A stretch of 64,000 bases of DNA, from NCBI GenBank assembly GCA_002713145.1, contig PAVS01000011.1, positions 186,001 through 250,000 of the forward strand, given 5' to 3'. Within the stretch, counting starts at the first letter, position 1. Every line of letters begins with the position of its first letter. The DNA is from Halobacteriovoraceae bacterium. GTDB taxonomy: Bacteria; Bdellovibrionota; Bacteriovoracia; Bacteriovoracales; Bacteriovoracaceae. The position numbers and the translations under genes are program-made. Below the pieces are notes generated by a model that ran no database searches, was not told where the DNA came from, and was given only the letters and a program-made list of their open reading frames with translations. Below are positions 43,754-52,230 of this stretch, piece after piece.

Positions 43754-44905
43754 ATGAATTTTATACCTTATGGAAAACAGGATATTACTCAGGAAGATGA
43801 AGCTCTCGTTATAGAGACATTAAGAGGAGATTGGATTACTCAAGGACCTATGATAGATAGGTTTGAAAAAAGTCTAGCTGAATATACCGGAGCAAAATAT
43901 TGTAGTGCCCTAAATAGTGCCACTTCTGCTCTTCATGTGGCTTGCCTCGCTTTAGGCGTAGGGCAGGGAGATATTGTCTGGACTTCACCTATTTCTTTTG
44001 TGGCCAGTTCTAATTGTGCACTTTACTGTGGTGCAAATATAGATTTCGTTGATATTGATCCAAAAACTTATAATATGTCTGTGGATGCTTTGTCTGAAAA
44101 GCTAGCTATTGCAAAAAAAGAGAATAAGTTACCGAAGGTTGTGATCCCTGTACATCTCACAGGACAATCTTGTGAGATGAAAGAAATTCATAAACTTGCT
44201 GGGGAATATGGTTTTAAAATTATTGAAGACGCTTCCCATGCAATAGGTGGGAAGTATTTAAATCAGCCTGTCGGTAATTGTAAGTATTCAGATATAACCG
44301 TTTTTAGTTTTCATCCTGTAAAAATTGTCACCACCGCTGAAGGGGGAGCTTGTCTTACTAATAATGAAGAGCTTTTTCAGAAAATTTCACGGCTGCGTAC
44401 TCATGGAATTACTAAGGATCCAGGGCTTATGAAGGGAGAGTCACATGGACCATGGTATTATGAACAACATGAATTGGGATTTAATTACAGGATTACTGAT
44501 ATACAGGCTGCATTAGGTGTCTCACAACTCAAGAGACTTGATAGCTATATTGATAAAAGACATGAGATCGCTGCTAGGTATGAGGAAAAACTTAAATCAG
44601 TAGATGTAGAATTACCTTTTCAACATTCTGATACTTATAACTCTTACCATCTTTATGTTGTATTAGTTGATGCAGAACAAAGATTGAAGGTTTTTAACAA
44701 ATTAAGGAGTTCGGGAATCGGAGTTAATGTTCACTATCAACCTATCTATCAACAACCATATTATGAGAGGTTTAACTTCAACCCCAAAAATTATCCTCAT
44801 GCTGAAAATTACTATAATAAAGCGATTAGCTTACCCATGTTTCCTTTGCTCAAAGAGGAAGAGCAAAGCTATATTTGTGAGCAACTTAAGGGTTGTCTTT
44901 CATGA
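43754..44905 (+). CDS. pseC: UDP-4-keto-6-deoxy-L-AltNAc aminotransferase, PseC
   Basis: This 383-residue DegT-family aminotransferase starts with FIPYGKQDITQEDE, a PseC-type opening. The PLP Lys sits in FSFHPVKIVTTAEGG and the Asp in IIEDASHAIGG. It adds the 4-amino group to the PseB product using glutamate. It begins immediately after the pseB stop, and its stop overlaps pseF by four bases. Confidence 0.93.
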   Translation: MNFIPYGKQDITQEDEALVIETLRGDWITQGPMIDRFEKSLAEYTGAKYCSALNSATSALHVACLALGVGQGDIVWTSPISFVASSNCALYCGANIDFVDIDPKTYNMSVDALSEKLAIAKKENKLPKVVIPVHLTGQSCEMKEIHKLAGEYGFKIIEDASHAIGGKYLNQPVGNCKYSDITVFSFHPVKIVTTAEGGACLTNNEELFQKISRLRTHGITKDPGLMKGESHGPWYYEQHELGFNYRITDIQAALGVSQLKRLDSYIDKRHEIAARYEEKLKSVDVELPFQHSDTYNSYHLYVVLVDAEQRLKVFNKLRSSGIGVNVHYQPIYQQPYYERFNFNPKNYPHAENYYNKAISLPMFPLLKEEEQSYICEQLKGCLS

Positions 44906-45585
44906 ATATTGCTATAATAACTGCAAGAGGAGGAAGCAAGAGAATTCCACGTAAAAATATCAAGGAATTTTGTGGTAAACCAATCATTGGTTATTCTATT
45001 CAAGCTGCTTTAAAAAGTAAGTTATTTGAAAGAGTGATGGTATCAACAGACGACAATGAGATAGCAGAGGTGGCTAGAAGCTTAGGGGCTGAAGTGCCAT
45101 TTCTAAGAAGTGAAAAAAACTCAGATGACCACGCAACTACATTAGATGTTCTCAAAGAAGTTGTGGAAAAACTTGAGCGAGAAAAAATTTCTTCTGACTT
45201 TATGTGCTGTCTTTATCCAACGGCACCCTTTGTGAGAGATATAGATTTGATAGAATCTTTTAAAGAAATCAAGGCTCAAAGCTTCGATACGCTCATCCCG
45301 GTTACAGAGTTCAGTTACCCCATTCAAAGGGCCTTATCTATTAAAGATAACAGGCTCAACTGGAGAGAGCCGGATAATATGGTCAAAAGATCACAGGATT
45401 TAGAGTCTTTTTATCATGATGTAGGGCAGTTTTATTGGTTAAAGTCAGATAAAATTATGAAACTCGATTCAGTCATCAATAATAAGTCAGGTTCATTTAT
45501 TGTCGACCCCAAAAGAGTACAAGATATTGATACATTGGAGGATTGGGAATTAGCGGAAATTAAATATAGGCTCTTAGAGAAATGA
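44902..45585 (+). CDS. pseF: CMP-pseudaminic acid synthetase, PseF
   Basis: The 227-residue nucleotidyltransferase has ITARGGSKRIPRKN at the N-terminus, CYPTAPF-type core (CLYPTAPFV) and DIDTLEDW near the C-terminus, the pattern of CMP-Neu/Pse synthetases. It activates pseudaminic acid with CTP. The frame is open from a TTG at 44893, but the ATG at 44902 forms a four-base overlap with the pseC stop and starts the conserved strand. Confidence 0.92.
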   Translation: MNIAIITARGGSKRIPRKNIKEFCGKPIIGYSIQAALKSKLFERVMVSTDDNEIAEVARSLGAEVPFLRSEKNSDDHATTLDVLKEVVEKLEREKISSDFMCCLYPTAPFVRDIDLIESFKEIKAQSFDTLIPVTEFSYPIQRALSIKDNRLNWREPDNMVKRSQDLESFYHDVGQFYWLKSDKIMKLDSVINNKSGSFIVDPKRVQDIDTLEDWELAEIKYRLLEK

Positions 45586-47060
45586 AAAAAGTACTCTTTA
45601 GGGCTGATTCATCATTAACGATAGGTCACGGACACGTCATGAGGTGTTTGAGCCTTGCAAAGATTCTAGTTAAATATGGTTTTGATGTTAGATTTATCAC
45701 TAAGGACTGGGATGGTTCTGCTCATAAAATAATAACTAACGCAGGTTTTGAATGTTCTATATTTAATCAAGTAGACAAAAGTTACATCTCAGAGAATGAA
45801 TATGAAAATTGGTTAGGTGATGACGAAATTACTGATGCCAAAGAAATGCTAAGTTGTTTAAATTCAAAATTTGAACTTCTTATTCTAGATCACTATGGAA
45901 TCAATAAGCGATTCGAGGAGTATGTAGCTCCTCATTTTGAAAATATTCTTGTTATAGATGACCTCGACAGAGAGCACTCATGTAGCGTGATATTAGATGC
46001 GACTATTGGTAAAACGAAAGAAAATTACTCTAGTTCAAAATATAATAAGATTTTTACCGGTTCTAACTATTGCTTACTTCGAGAAGAATTTTTACTATTG
46101 AGGGAAAAAGCATTCAAAAAAAGATTAAATGATAAAGGTAAGAAAGTTTTAGTCACAATGGGAGGTGCCGATGTTGGAAGATATACTTTTCCGGTTGTTG
46201 ATAACCTATCTTCAGATCTTGATGTGACTGTGGTGATGAATGAAAAATGCTTAGACTTTGAAAAAGTTAGCTCTCTATGTAAAAAAAAGAATTTCTCACT
46301 TAAATCCAATATAAATTTTATGGCCAAAGAGATTCTGGACGCAGACTTAGGAATAGGAGCTGCAGGTACTTCTGCTTATGAAAGAGCATTTTTAGGATTG
46401 CCCTCATTTATAATAAAAACAGCACAGAACCAAAGAGACAACTGTAACGGCTTTATTAAAAATGATTTGGCAAGATGTATTGAAAATGTAAAGAAAGATG
46501 AGATCGGTGGGGAATTAAAGAACTTTATAAAAGAAATTTCTAGTCCTAATAAGTATCATGAAATTTCTATGAATAATTTTTCAGAAGTATCCGGGCTTGG
46601 ACTGTACAAAGCACTTGAAGAAATATTTAAAATTGAGTGTTTTGAACTAATTTCTGCGACTGAATCTGATATAGAAGAGGTCTTTGAATGGCAAACATTC
46701 CCTGGGGCAAGAAAGTATTCTAGAGATAAAAAGGCGCCTTCTTGGGAGGAACATAAAAAATGGTTTTTATCATCTTTAAAAAATAAAAACCGAAATATGT
46801 TTACGCTCAGAGTTGCTAAAAATATCCCCTTGGGATTTGTCAGAGTTGATTTTGGAGAAGATATCAGTGAAGTTTCAATAATTATCTCACATGGTTATTA
46901 TGGGCAAGGATTAGGTAAAATAGCGCTAAATTTACTTAGGAATAAAGTCGAAGGTGATCTTTATGCATTTATTGATGAAGAGAATATTCCTTCTAAAAAA
47001 ATTTTTGAAAAGTGTGGATATAAAATGATAAAACCAAATTGGTATATAAACAAAGGTTAA
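45582..47060 (+). CDS. pseG-pseH: PseG-PseH fusion: UDP-sugar hydrolase plus N-acetyltransferase
   Basis: One 492-residue frame contains two steps. Residues 1-350 are PseG, a GT-B-like hydrolase that removes UDP from the diacetamido sugar: RADSSLTIGHGHVMRC at the N-terminus with the catalytic His18, then VTMGGAD and GAAGTSAYERAFLGLP. Residues 353-492 are a GNAT acetyltransferase (SATESDIEEVFEWQ, HGYYGQGLGKIAL, IDEENIPSKKIFEKCGY), the fold of PseH, which acetylates the 4-amino group before hydrolysis. A separate pseH is otherwise absent from the operon, so the fusion completes the pathway. It overlaps pseF by four bases. Confidence 0.92.
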   Translation: MKKVLFRADSSLTIGHGHVMRCLSLAKILVKYGFDVRFITKDWDGSAHKIITNAGFECSIFNQVDKSYISENEYENWLGDDEITDAKEMLSCLNSKFELLILDHYGINKRFEEYVAPHFENILVIDDLDREHSCSVILDATIGKTKENYSSSKYNKIFTGSNYCLLREEFLLLREKAFKKRLNDKGKKVLVTMGGADVGRYTFPVVDNLSSDLDVTVVMNEKCLDFEKVSSLCKKKNFSLKSNINFMAKEILDADLGIGAAGTSAYERAFLGLPSFIIKTAQNQRDNCNGFIKNDLARCIENVKKDEIGGELKNFIKEISSPNKYHEISMNNFSEVSGLGLYKALEEIFKIECFELISATESDIEEVFEWQTFPGARKYSRDKKAPSWEEHKKWFLSSLKNKNRNMFTLRVAKNIPLGFVRVDFGEDISEVSIIISHGYYGQGLGKIALNLLRNKVEGDLYAFIDEENIPSKKIFEKCGYKMIKPNWYINKG

Positions 47061-47063
47061 AGT

Positions 47064-48107
47064 ATGGAATATGAAATTGCAGGTAGAAAAATTGGAGCAG
47101 AATACCCTCCATATATCATAGCAGAGGTTTCAGCTAACCATAATGGCGATATTGACAAGGCCCTAAATCTTATTGAAATTGCTAAAAAGTCAGGTGCTGA
47201 TGCTGTTAAGATACAAACTTACACCGCAGATACGATGACTTTGGACGTAGACAAGGATAATTTCAAAATTAAAGGTGGCCTCTGGGACGGTTACACTCTA
47301 TATAAACTCTATCAGGAAGCCCACACTCCATGGGATTGGCATTATAAATTATTTGAGAAGGCCAGAGATATTGGAATTACAATTTTCAGCTCTCCATTCG
47401 ATGAATCAGCAGTAGATTTTTTGGAGGAACTCAATACTCCTGCTTATAAAGTTGCGAGCTTTGAAGCTACGGATATTCCTTTGATTAGTTATATGGCAAA
47501 AAAGAATAAACCCTTGATTATGTCTACCGGTATGGCAAATTTCGAAGAGATCTCTGAATCAGTAGAAGTAATCAAAAACAGTGGAAATAAAAGTATTGCT
47601 CTTCTACACTGTGTAAGTGCTTATCCAGCTCTTGCCTCAAATTACAATTTAAAAACTTTGATTGATCTTAAAAGTAAATTTGGTGTTTTGACTGGTTTAT
47701 CAGATCATACCCTTGGAATTGCGACTTCGGTGGCAAGCGTTGCTCTTGGAGCATGTATCATTGAAAAACACTTTACTCACGATAGAAATGACAAGGGACC
47801 TGACTCTGAATTCTCTCTTGAACCAGATGAATTAAAGCTTCTATGTAGTGAAACAAAAACAGCTTGGGAAGCAATTGGAGAAGTTAATTATAAAAGGAAG
47901 GGACAAGAAGAGTCTAATGCCGTTTTTCGAAGATCTATATATTTTTCCCAAGATCTTAAAGCGGGAAGTACGATTACAAAAGAAAATATAAAGCGAATTA
48001 GGCCAGGTTTTGGACTAGAGCCTAAGCATTACGAGAAAATATTAGGTATGAAAGTAAAATCTGATATTGAAAAAGGTGATCCTGTCAGGTGGGAGGATTT
48101 AGAGTAG
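47064..48107 (+). CDS. pseI: Pseudaminic acid synthase, PseI
   Basis: This 347-residue NeuB-family enzyme has a TIM barrel (YIIAEVSANHNGDIDKAL, DAVKIQTYT, SDHTLG and IEKHFTHDRNDKGPDSEFSL) and a C-terminal SAF/antifreeze-like domain (from about 285, RRSIYFSQDLKAGSTIT). It condenses phosphoenolpyruvate with the free diacetamido-altrose to give pseudaminic acid. The SANHNGD and DKGPDSEFS strings are characteristic of the Pse rather than the Neu branch. It starts three bases after the pseG-H stop with AAAGG nearby. Confidence 0.93.
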   Translation: MEYEIAGRKIGAEYPPYIIAEVSANHNGDIDKALNLIEIAKKSGADAVKIQTYTADTMTLDVDKDNFKIKGGLWDGYTLYKLYQEAHTPWDWHYKLFEKARDIGITIFSSPFDESAVDFLEELNTPAYKVASFEATDIPLISYMAKKNKPLIMSTGMANFEEISESVEVIKNSGNKSIALLHCVSAYPALASNYNLKTLIDLKSKFGVLTGLSDHTLGIATSVASVALGACIIEKHFTHDRNDKGPDSEFSLEPDELKLLCSETKTAWEAIGEVNYKRKGQEESNAVFRRSIYFSQDLKAGSTITKENIKRIRPGFGLEPKHYEKILGMKVKSDIEKGDPVRWEDLE

Positions 48108-49418
48108 ATGTCAAATATTATTGTTTGGGGATTCTGTGGTAAAACTAACAATATTATAGATGAACTAAGAGCGAATAAACATCTAGATATATTTACAATA
48201 TCAGACCATCCTTCTGCCGATTTAAATATAATTTCATGTTTTAAAAGAAGATTTAGTTTTCCAAAAAAAAGTTCCTTTGAAGTATCCAAGATGGAGAGTT
48301 TTTTTTTAGAGTTTAAAGAACTTTACTCTAGGCATTGGTACCCCAAAAAAATGAGTAACCAGAAGTATAGAGAAATTTTTACAAATTATATTCATTATTT
48401 TTGGAACTTACTAGAATCAAGAAAAATCTCAACAGTGATATTTTCTAATATTCCTCACGAAGGCCCTGATTTTATTCTCTATCACCTTGCAAAATACAAA
48501 AATGTAAAAACGTTGATTTTTTATCAAAGTTTGTTTGAAAACAGAGTGTTTCTCTCTGAGACTTTAGATTTTCTTGATAATCAATTGGTAAAAACTACTG
48601 AATTACATAAAAAATCTCCTCAGCAAGAGATAGAATATAAAGTTGATAAAACTATCGAGAGTGTAGGTTGTTGGTTTTATATGAGAAGAATGAAAATATC
48701 GAATAATTTAGCACCAATACAATTATATAGAAACTCGAGGCGGCATTTTAAAAAGAATGCTTTTTTACTTTTGAAAATTCTTTTCGCTGAAATTGCTCAT
48801 TTTTTTCACTATCACATGACAAATAAGGATTCACTTTCTCTAAAAGATAGCGACTATGTTTATTTTCCCTTACACTTACAACCAGAACTAACCACTGCTG
48901 TACTCGGTGGAGTGTACGTTGATCAGATTCTTGCTTTAAAGAAATTAAGAGAGTTATTACCAGAAAATATAAAAATCGTTGTTAAAGAAAATCCGTTCCA
49001 AAGTAGTTTTAAACGACCTTTAGGTTATTATTTTGAATTAAAAAAAATAAAAAACTTACTTTTAGTGCCAATGTCTTATAACTCTATTGATTTGATTTAT
49101 AACTCTAAGGGGGTTGCTACTATTACAGGCACCTGTGGGTGGGAAGCTATTAATATGAATAAACCAGCTTTAGTTTTTGGCAAGGCATGGTATTGTAAGC
49201 TCAAAGGAGTTTATAATTATAATTCTGAGATTGAGAGAAGGGAGTTTCTTAAATTTGAAACTGAAAATTATAATGTTAGAGAAAACACCATAGAGTTTGT
49301 TAAGAATTATACTATTCCAGGTATTGTAGACCCAGCATATATTAAAATATATAAAGATTTTAAACCTATTGAGAATATTCGTTGCCTTGTCGAAGTCATT
49401 ACGAATAATATTAAGTAA
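48108..49418 (+). CDS. Unrecognised protein, candidate pseudaminic acid transferase
   Basis: I cannot place this 436-residue protein in a named family. It has alternating alpha/beta character, no signal peptide, and a C-terminal half with a YFPLHLQPELTT stretch (about residue 250), IKVVVKENPFQ-like and TITGTCGWEAINMNKPALVFG segments. These recall the nucleotide-binding half of capsule-synthesis GT-B proteins of the KpsS/LipB type. It lies between pseI and a flippase with no gap to pseI, just where a Pse glycosyltransferase would be expected. A role in transferring Pse from CMP-Pse is my inference. Confidence 0.5.
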   Translation: MSNIIVWGFCGKTNNIIDELRANKHLDIFTISDHPSADLNIISCFKRRFSFPKKSSFEVSKMESFFLEFKELYSRHWYPKKMSNQKYREIFTNYIHYFWNLLESRKISTVIFSNIPHEGPDFILYHLAKYKNVKTLIFYQSLFENRVFLSETLDFLDNQLVKTTELHKKSPQQEIEYKVDKTIESVGCWFYMRRMKISNNLAPIQLYRNSRRHFKKNAFLLLKILFAEIAHFFHYHMTNKDSLSLKDSDYVYFPLHLQPELTTAVLGGVYVDQILALKKLRELLPENIKIVVKENPFQSSFKRPLGYYFELKKIKNLLLVPMSYNSIDLIYNSKGVATITGTCGWEAINMNKPALVFGKAWYCKLKGVYNYNSEIERREFLKFETENYNVRENTIEFVKNYTIPGIVDPAYIKIYKDFKPIENIRCLVEVITNNIK

Positions 49419-49421
49419 TCA

Positions 49422-50732
49422 ATGATAAAACTTCTTACTGAAAACCAATTAAAAATCATTAAAAACTTTAATTGGCTTTTTTTCGCTTATATCTACCGAT
49501 TTCTAATTGGCTTTATCACCCTTTCCTTTGTAACTAAGTATTTAGGCCCTAAGGAATATGGCATTTACGCTTACTCGTTAAGTCTTTTCTCTTTTGTGGA
49601 AATGTTTCTTCTATTTATTAATCAAGAAGTTTTTAAAAAATCTGTTCTAGAGGATAAAAACGAATCAGTTTTAATCAAAACAGCAATTCTTTTTCAATTT
49701 TTTTTAGCGATAATGATTATCTTCATAATAAATACTCTTCTTTGGCAATTTGAACTGGAATCAGGTTATAGAAGAAGTTTATTATCAATCTTTTCAATTG
49801 GTTTGCTATTTAGACCATGGGATATGTTATCATTTTATTTTAGTGCAAATATGCGCAATGATTTAATTAGTAAAACTGAAGCTTCAACAGTGACTCTTTT
49901 CAATGGATTAAGACTGCTCTTAGTTTTTTTCAAAAGATCATTAATTGATTTTGGATGGGCCATGCTTTTTTCAAAAATCATCAACTCATTATTTTTATTT
50001 TTCTATTTTAAAAAGAGCTTTCGCGTCAGTCTATCTTCAGCAAGATTCGATAGCAGTATTTTATATAAACTTATAAGGTCAAGTCTGCCTCTCTTTATCG
50101 CAACCGCAGCCACCATCGTCTTTACCCGTATAGACCAAGTTATGTTAGGAAACCTTTTAAGTGATGAAGCAGTAGGTATTTATGCTGTCGTTGTAAAACT
50201 GAGTGAGCCATGGATATTTATAGCGGCAATTTTAACTCAGTCGGTCTACCCCGACTTAGTCAGAAGATTCAGAGAGAATAAAGAAAACTTTGAATATAAA
50301 GTAAAAAAGACTTTATGTATCTTATTCTATATAAGTTTAGCAATTATATTGGGAACTCAAATTTTTGGAGAATTTGTCATAAATTTAGTGTTTTCATCAC
50401 AATACTCTGAATCTATTCCTCTATTAAAGGTTCATATATTTTATCTTATATTTATTTATTGGACTCATGTAACTAATCAGTATGATGTCATAAATGGTGT
50501 AACTCATATAACGCTAATAAAAACTGTGGCTGCGAGTGTGGTGAATGTCTTACTGAACATTTTCCTCATTGAGAGAATAGGTGTCATAGGCGCTTCCTAC
50601 GCAACTATAGCTTCTTATAGTCTTTCCTCATTTTTTATAAATTTATGTTTTCAAAAGACCAGAAGACTATTCGTACTGCAATTAGAATCTTTACTCTTTT
50701 GGCGAATAACTTGGTTGCATAAAAAAAATTAG
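49422..50732 (+). CDS. Wzx-like polysaccharide flippase (second copy)
   Basis: A MOP-family membrane protein of 436 residues with about 12-14 helices. The N-terminus reads NFNWLFFAYIYRFLIGFI, followed by the family's VTKYLGPKEYGIYAYSLSL turn. The central FTRIDQVMLGNLLSDEAVGIYAV is a very typical Wzx segment. It probably flips the Pse-containing unit assembled by this operon, separate from the flippase at 1.9 kb. It is the last gene of the island before the change to the higher-GC flank. Confidence 0.85.
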   Translation: MIKLLTENQLKIIKNFNWLFFAYIYRFLIGFITLSFVTKYLGPKEYGIYAYSLSLFSFVEMFLLFINQEVFKKSVLEDKNESVLIKTAILFQFFLAIMIIFIINTLLWQFELESGYRRSLLSIFSIGLLFRPWDMLSFYFSANMRNDLISKTEASTVTLFNGLRLLLVFFKRSLIDFGWAMLFSKIINSLFLFFYFKKSFRVSLSSARFDSSILYKLIRSSLPLFIATAATIVFTRIDQVMLGNLLSDEAVGIYAVVVKLSEPWIFIAAILTQSVYPDLVRRFRENKENFEYKVKKTLCILFYISLAIILGTQIFGEFVINLVFSSQYSESIPLLKVHIFYLIFIYWTHVTNQYDVINGVTHITLIKTVAASVVNVLLNIFLIERIGVIGASYATIASYSLSSFFINLCFQKTRRLFVLQLESLLFWRITWLHKKN

Positions 50733-50811
50733 GCGCTGCGCAAGAGACTAATTAAAGTCGTCATTCCCACGCATTTTATGCTACACTAGCTGCTCAAATC
50801 AGGAGCAATTT

Positions 50812-52119
50812 ATGAAAGTATCAGTCATTGGAACCGGTTATGTAGGGCTTGTCTCGGGTGTTTGTTTTGCGGAAATGGGAAACAAGGTCACCTGCATCGA
50901 TATCGACGAGAAAAAAGTCCAGACCATGCGAGATGGAAAAAGTCCGATCTATGAACCAGGGCTTGAGCCAATGATGAAGCGAAATATTGAAGATAAGCGT
51001 ATTGAGTTTTCAACCAGCTATGATTCTATCAAAGAAGCGGAAGCTGTTTTTATGGCGGTTGGGACTCCCAGTGGAAATGATGGAAATGCTAACCTTAAAT
51101 ATCTCTATGCTGCTCTTGATTCTCTCGCTCCTCTTATGCGGGATGATATTATTATCGTACTTAAATCTACTGTTCCGGTTGGAACTGGACACGCGGTTCG
51201 CGATTATTTAAAAACTAAAACCAATGTGAAGTTTCATGTGGTGAATAACCCTGAGTTTTTAAAAGAGGGAAGTGCGGTTAATGATTTTATGAAGCCAGAG
51301 CGAGTTATTCTGGGTACGGATAATGAGTATGCCTATAAAAAAATCGCTGAACTGTACGAGCCGTTTAATCGTCAAATCGCGAGAACTATTCAAACATCAA
51401 ATCTTTCTGCGGAAGTGATTAAATATGCGGCGAACTGTTTTCTTGCCACTAAGATCTCTTTTATGAATGAGATCGCAAGGCTTTGTGATGTGACTGGAGC
51501 GGATGTAGATGAAGTTCGTCACGGAATTTCAACGGATTCAAGAATTGGAACTCAGTTTTTATATCCTGGTCCTGGTTATGGTGGGTCTTGTTTTCCCAAA
51601 GACGTAAAAGCTCTTATCTACAAAGCAAAAGAATGTGGGCTTGATTTTAAAATCGTCTCGGCCACAGAAGAAGTAAACCAAGAACAAAAACTTTATATGT
51701 TCAAAAAATTAAAGTCTCATTTCGGTGATCTCAAAGATAAGCATATCGCATTTTGGGGTGTAGCTTTTAAGGCCAACACCGATGATATACGTGAAACTCC
51801 CGCTGAATATATCCTAGATGAACTTCATAAAGCAGGGGCCAAGGTTTCTTTTTATGACCCTGAAGCGGATAAAAACTTTGAAAAGTTGAGCAAAGAGCGT
51901 GGTTATAATGCCACCCTTTGTGAATCCAAATACGATTGTCTGGATAATGCCGATGCTCTACTCGTTCTAACTGAGTGGAAAGAGTTTCGCGCCCCTGATT
52001 TTGATGAAATCAAAAAACGCCTTAAGACTCCAAAATTATTCGATGGACGTAATCTCTACAATACTAGACAAGTACTTGAACACGGTTTTGAGTACTTTGC
52101 GGTGGGGAAAGCAGTCTAG
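50812..52119 (+). CDS. ugd: UDP-glucose 6-dehydrogenase
   Basis: This 435-residue enzyme has the Rossmann motif IGTGYVGLVSG, VGTPSG, STVPVGTG and the catalytic Cys in GPGYGGSCFPKD near residue 260, all standard for UDP-glucose dehydrogenases. It makes UDP-glucuronate with two NAD. It is separated from the island by 79 bases and has its own AGGAG ribosome-binding site; a TATGCT or TACACT near 50.78 kb may be its -10. Codon and base use look less AT-rich than in the island. The product feeds UXS at 39.2 kb. Confidence 0.93.
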   Translation: MKVSVIGTGYVGLVSGVCFAEMGNKVTCIDIDEKKVQTMRDGKSPIYEPGLEPMMKRNIEDKRIEFSTSYDSIKEAEAVFMAVGTPSGNDGNANLKYLYAALDSLAPLMRDDIIIVLKSTVPVGTGHAVRDYLKTKTNVKFHVVNNPEFLKEGSAVNDFMKPERVILGTDNEYAYKKIAELYEPFNRQIARTIQTSNLSAEVIKYAANCFLATKISFMNEIARLCDVTGADVDEVRHGISTDSRIGTQFLYPGPGYGGSCFPKDVKALIYKAKECGLDFKIVSATEEVNQEQKLYMFKKLKSHFGDLKDKHIAFWGVAFKANTDDIRETPAEYILDELHKAGAKVSFYDPEADKNFEKLSKERGYNATLCESKYDCLDNADALLVLTEWKEFRAPDFDEIKKRLKTPKLFDGRNLYNTRQVLEHGFEYFAVGKAV

Positions 52120-52230
52120 ATAAGCGATTTAGTCGGTCTCTTTTTGTAAGGAAGTGTTTGCTGACTTACATCTATGTCTTTGCAACAATAGATTTGTTTA
52201 AGAATTTACACAATTCCAAGGAGGGGTTGA

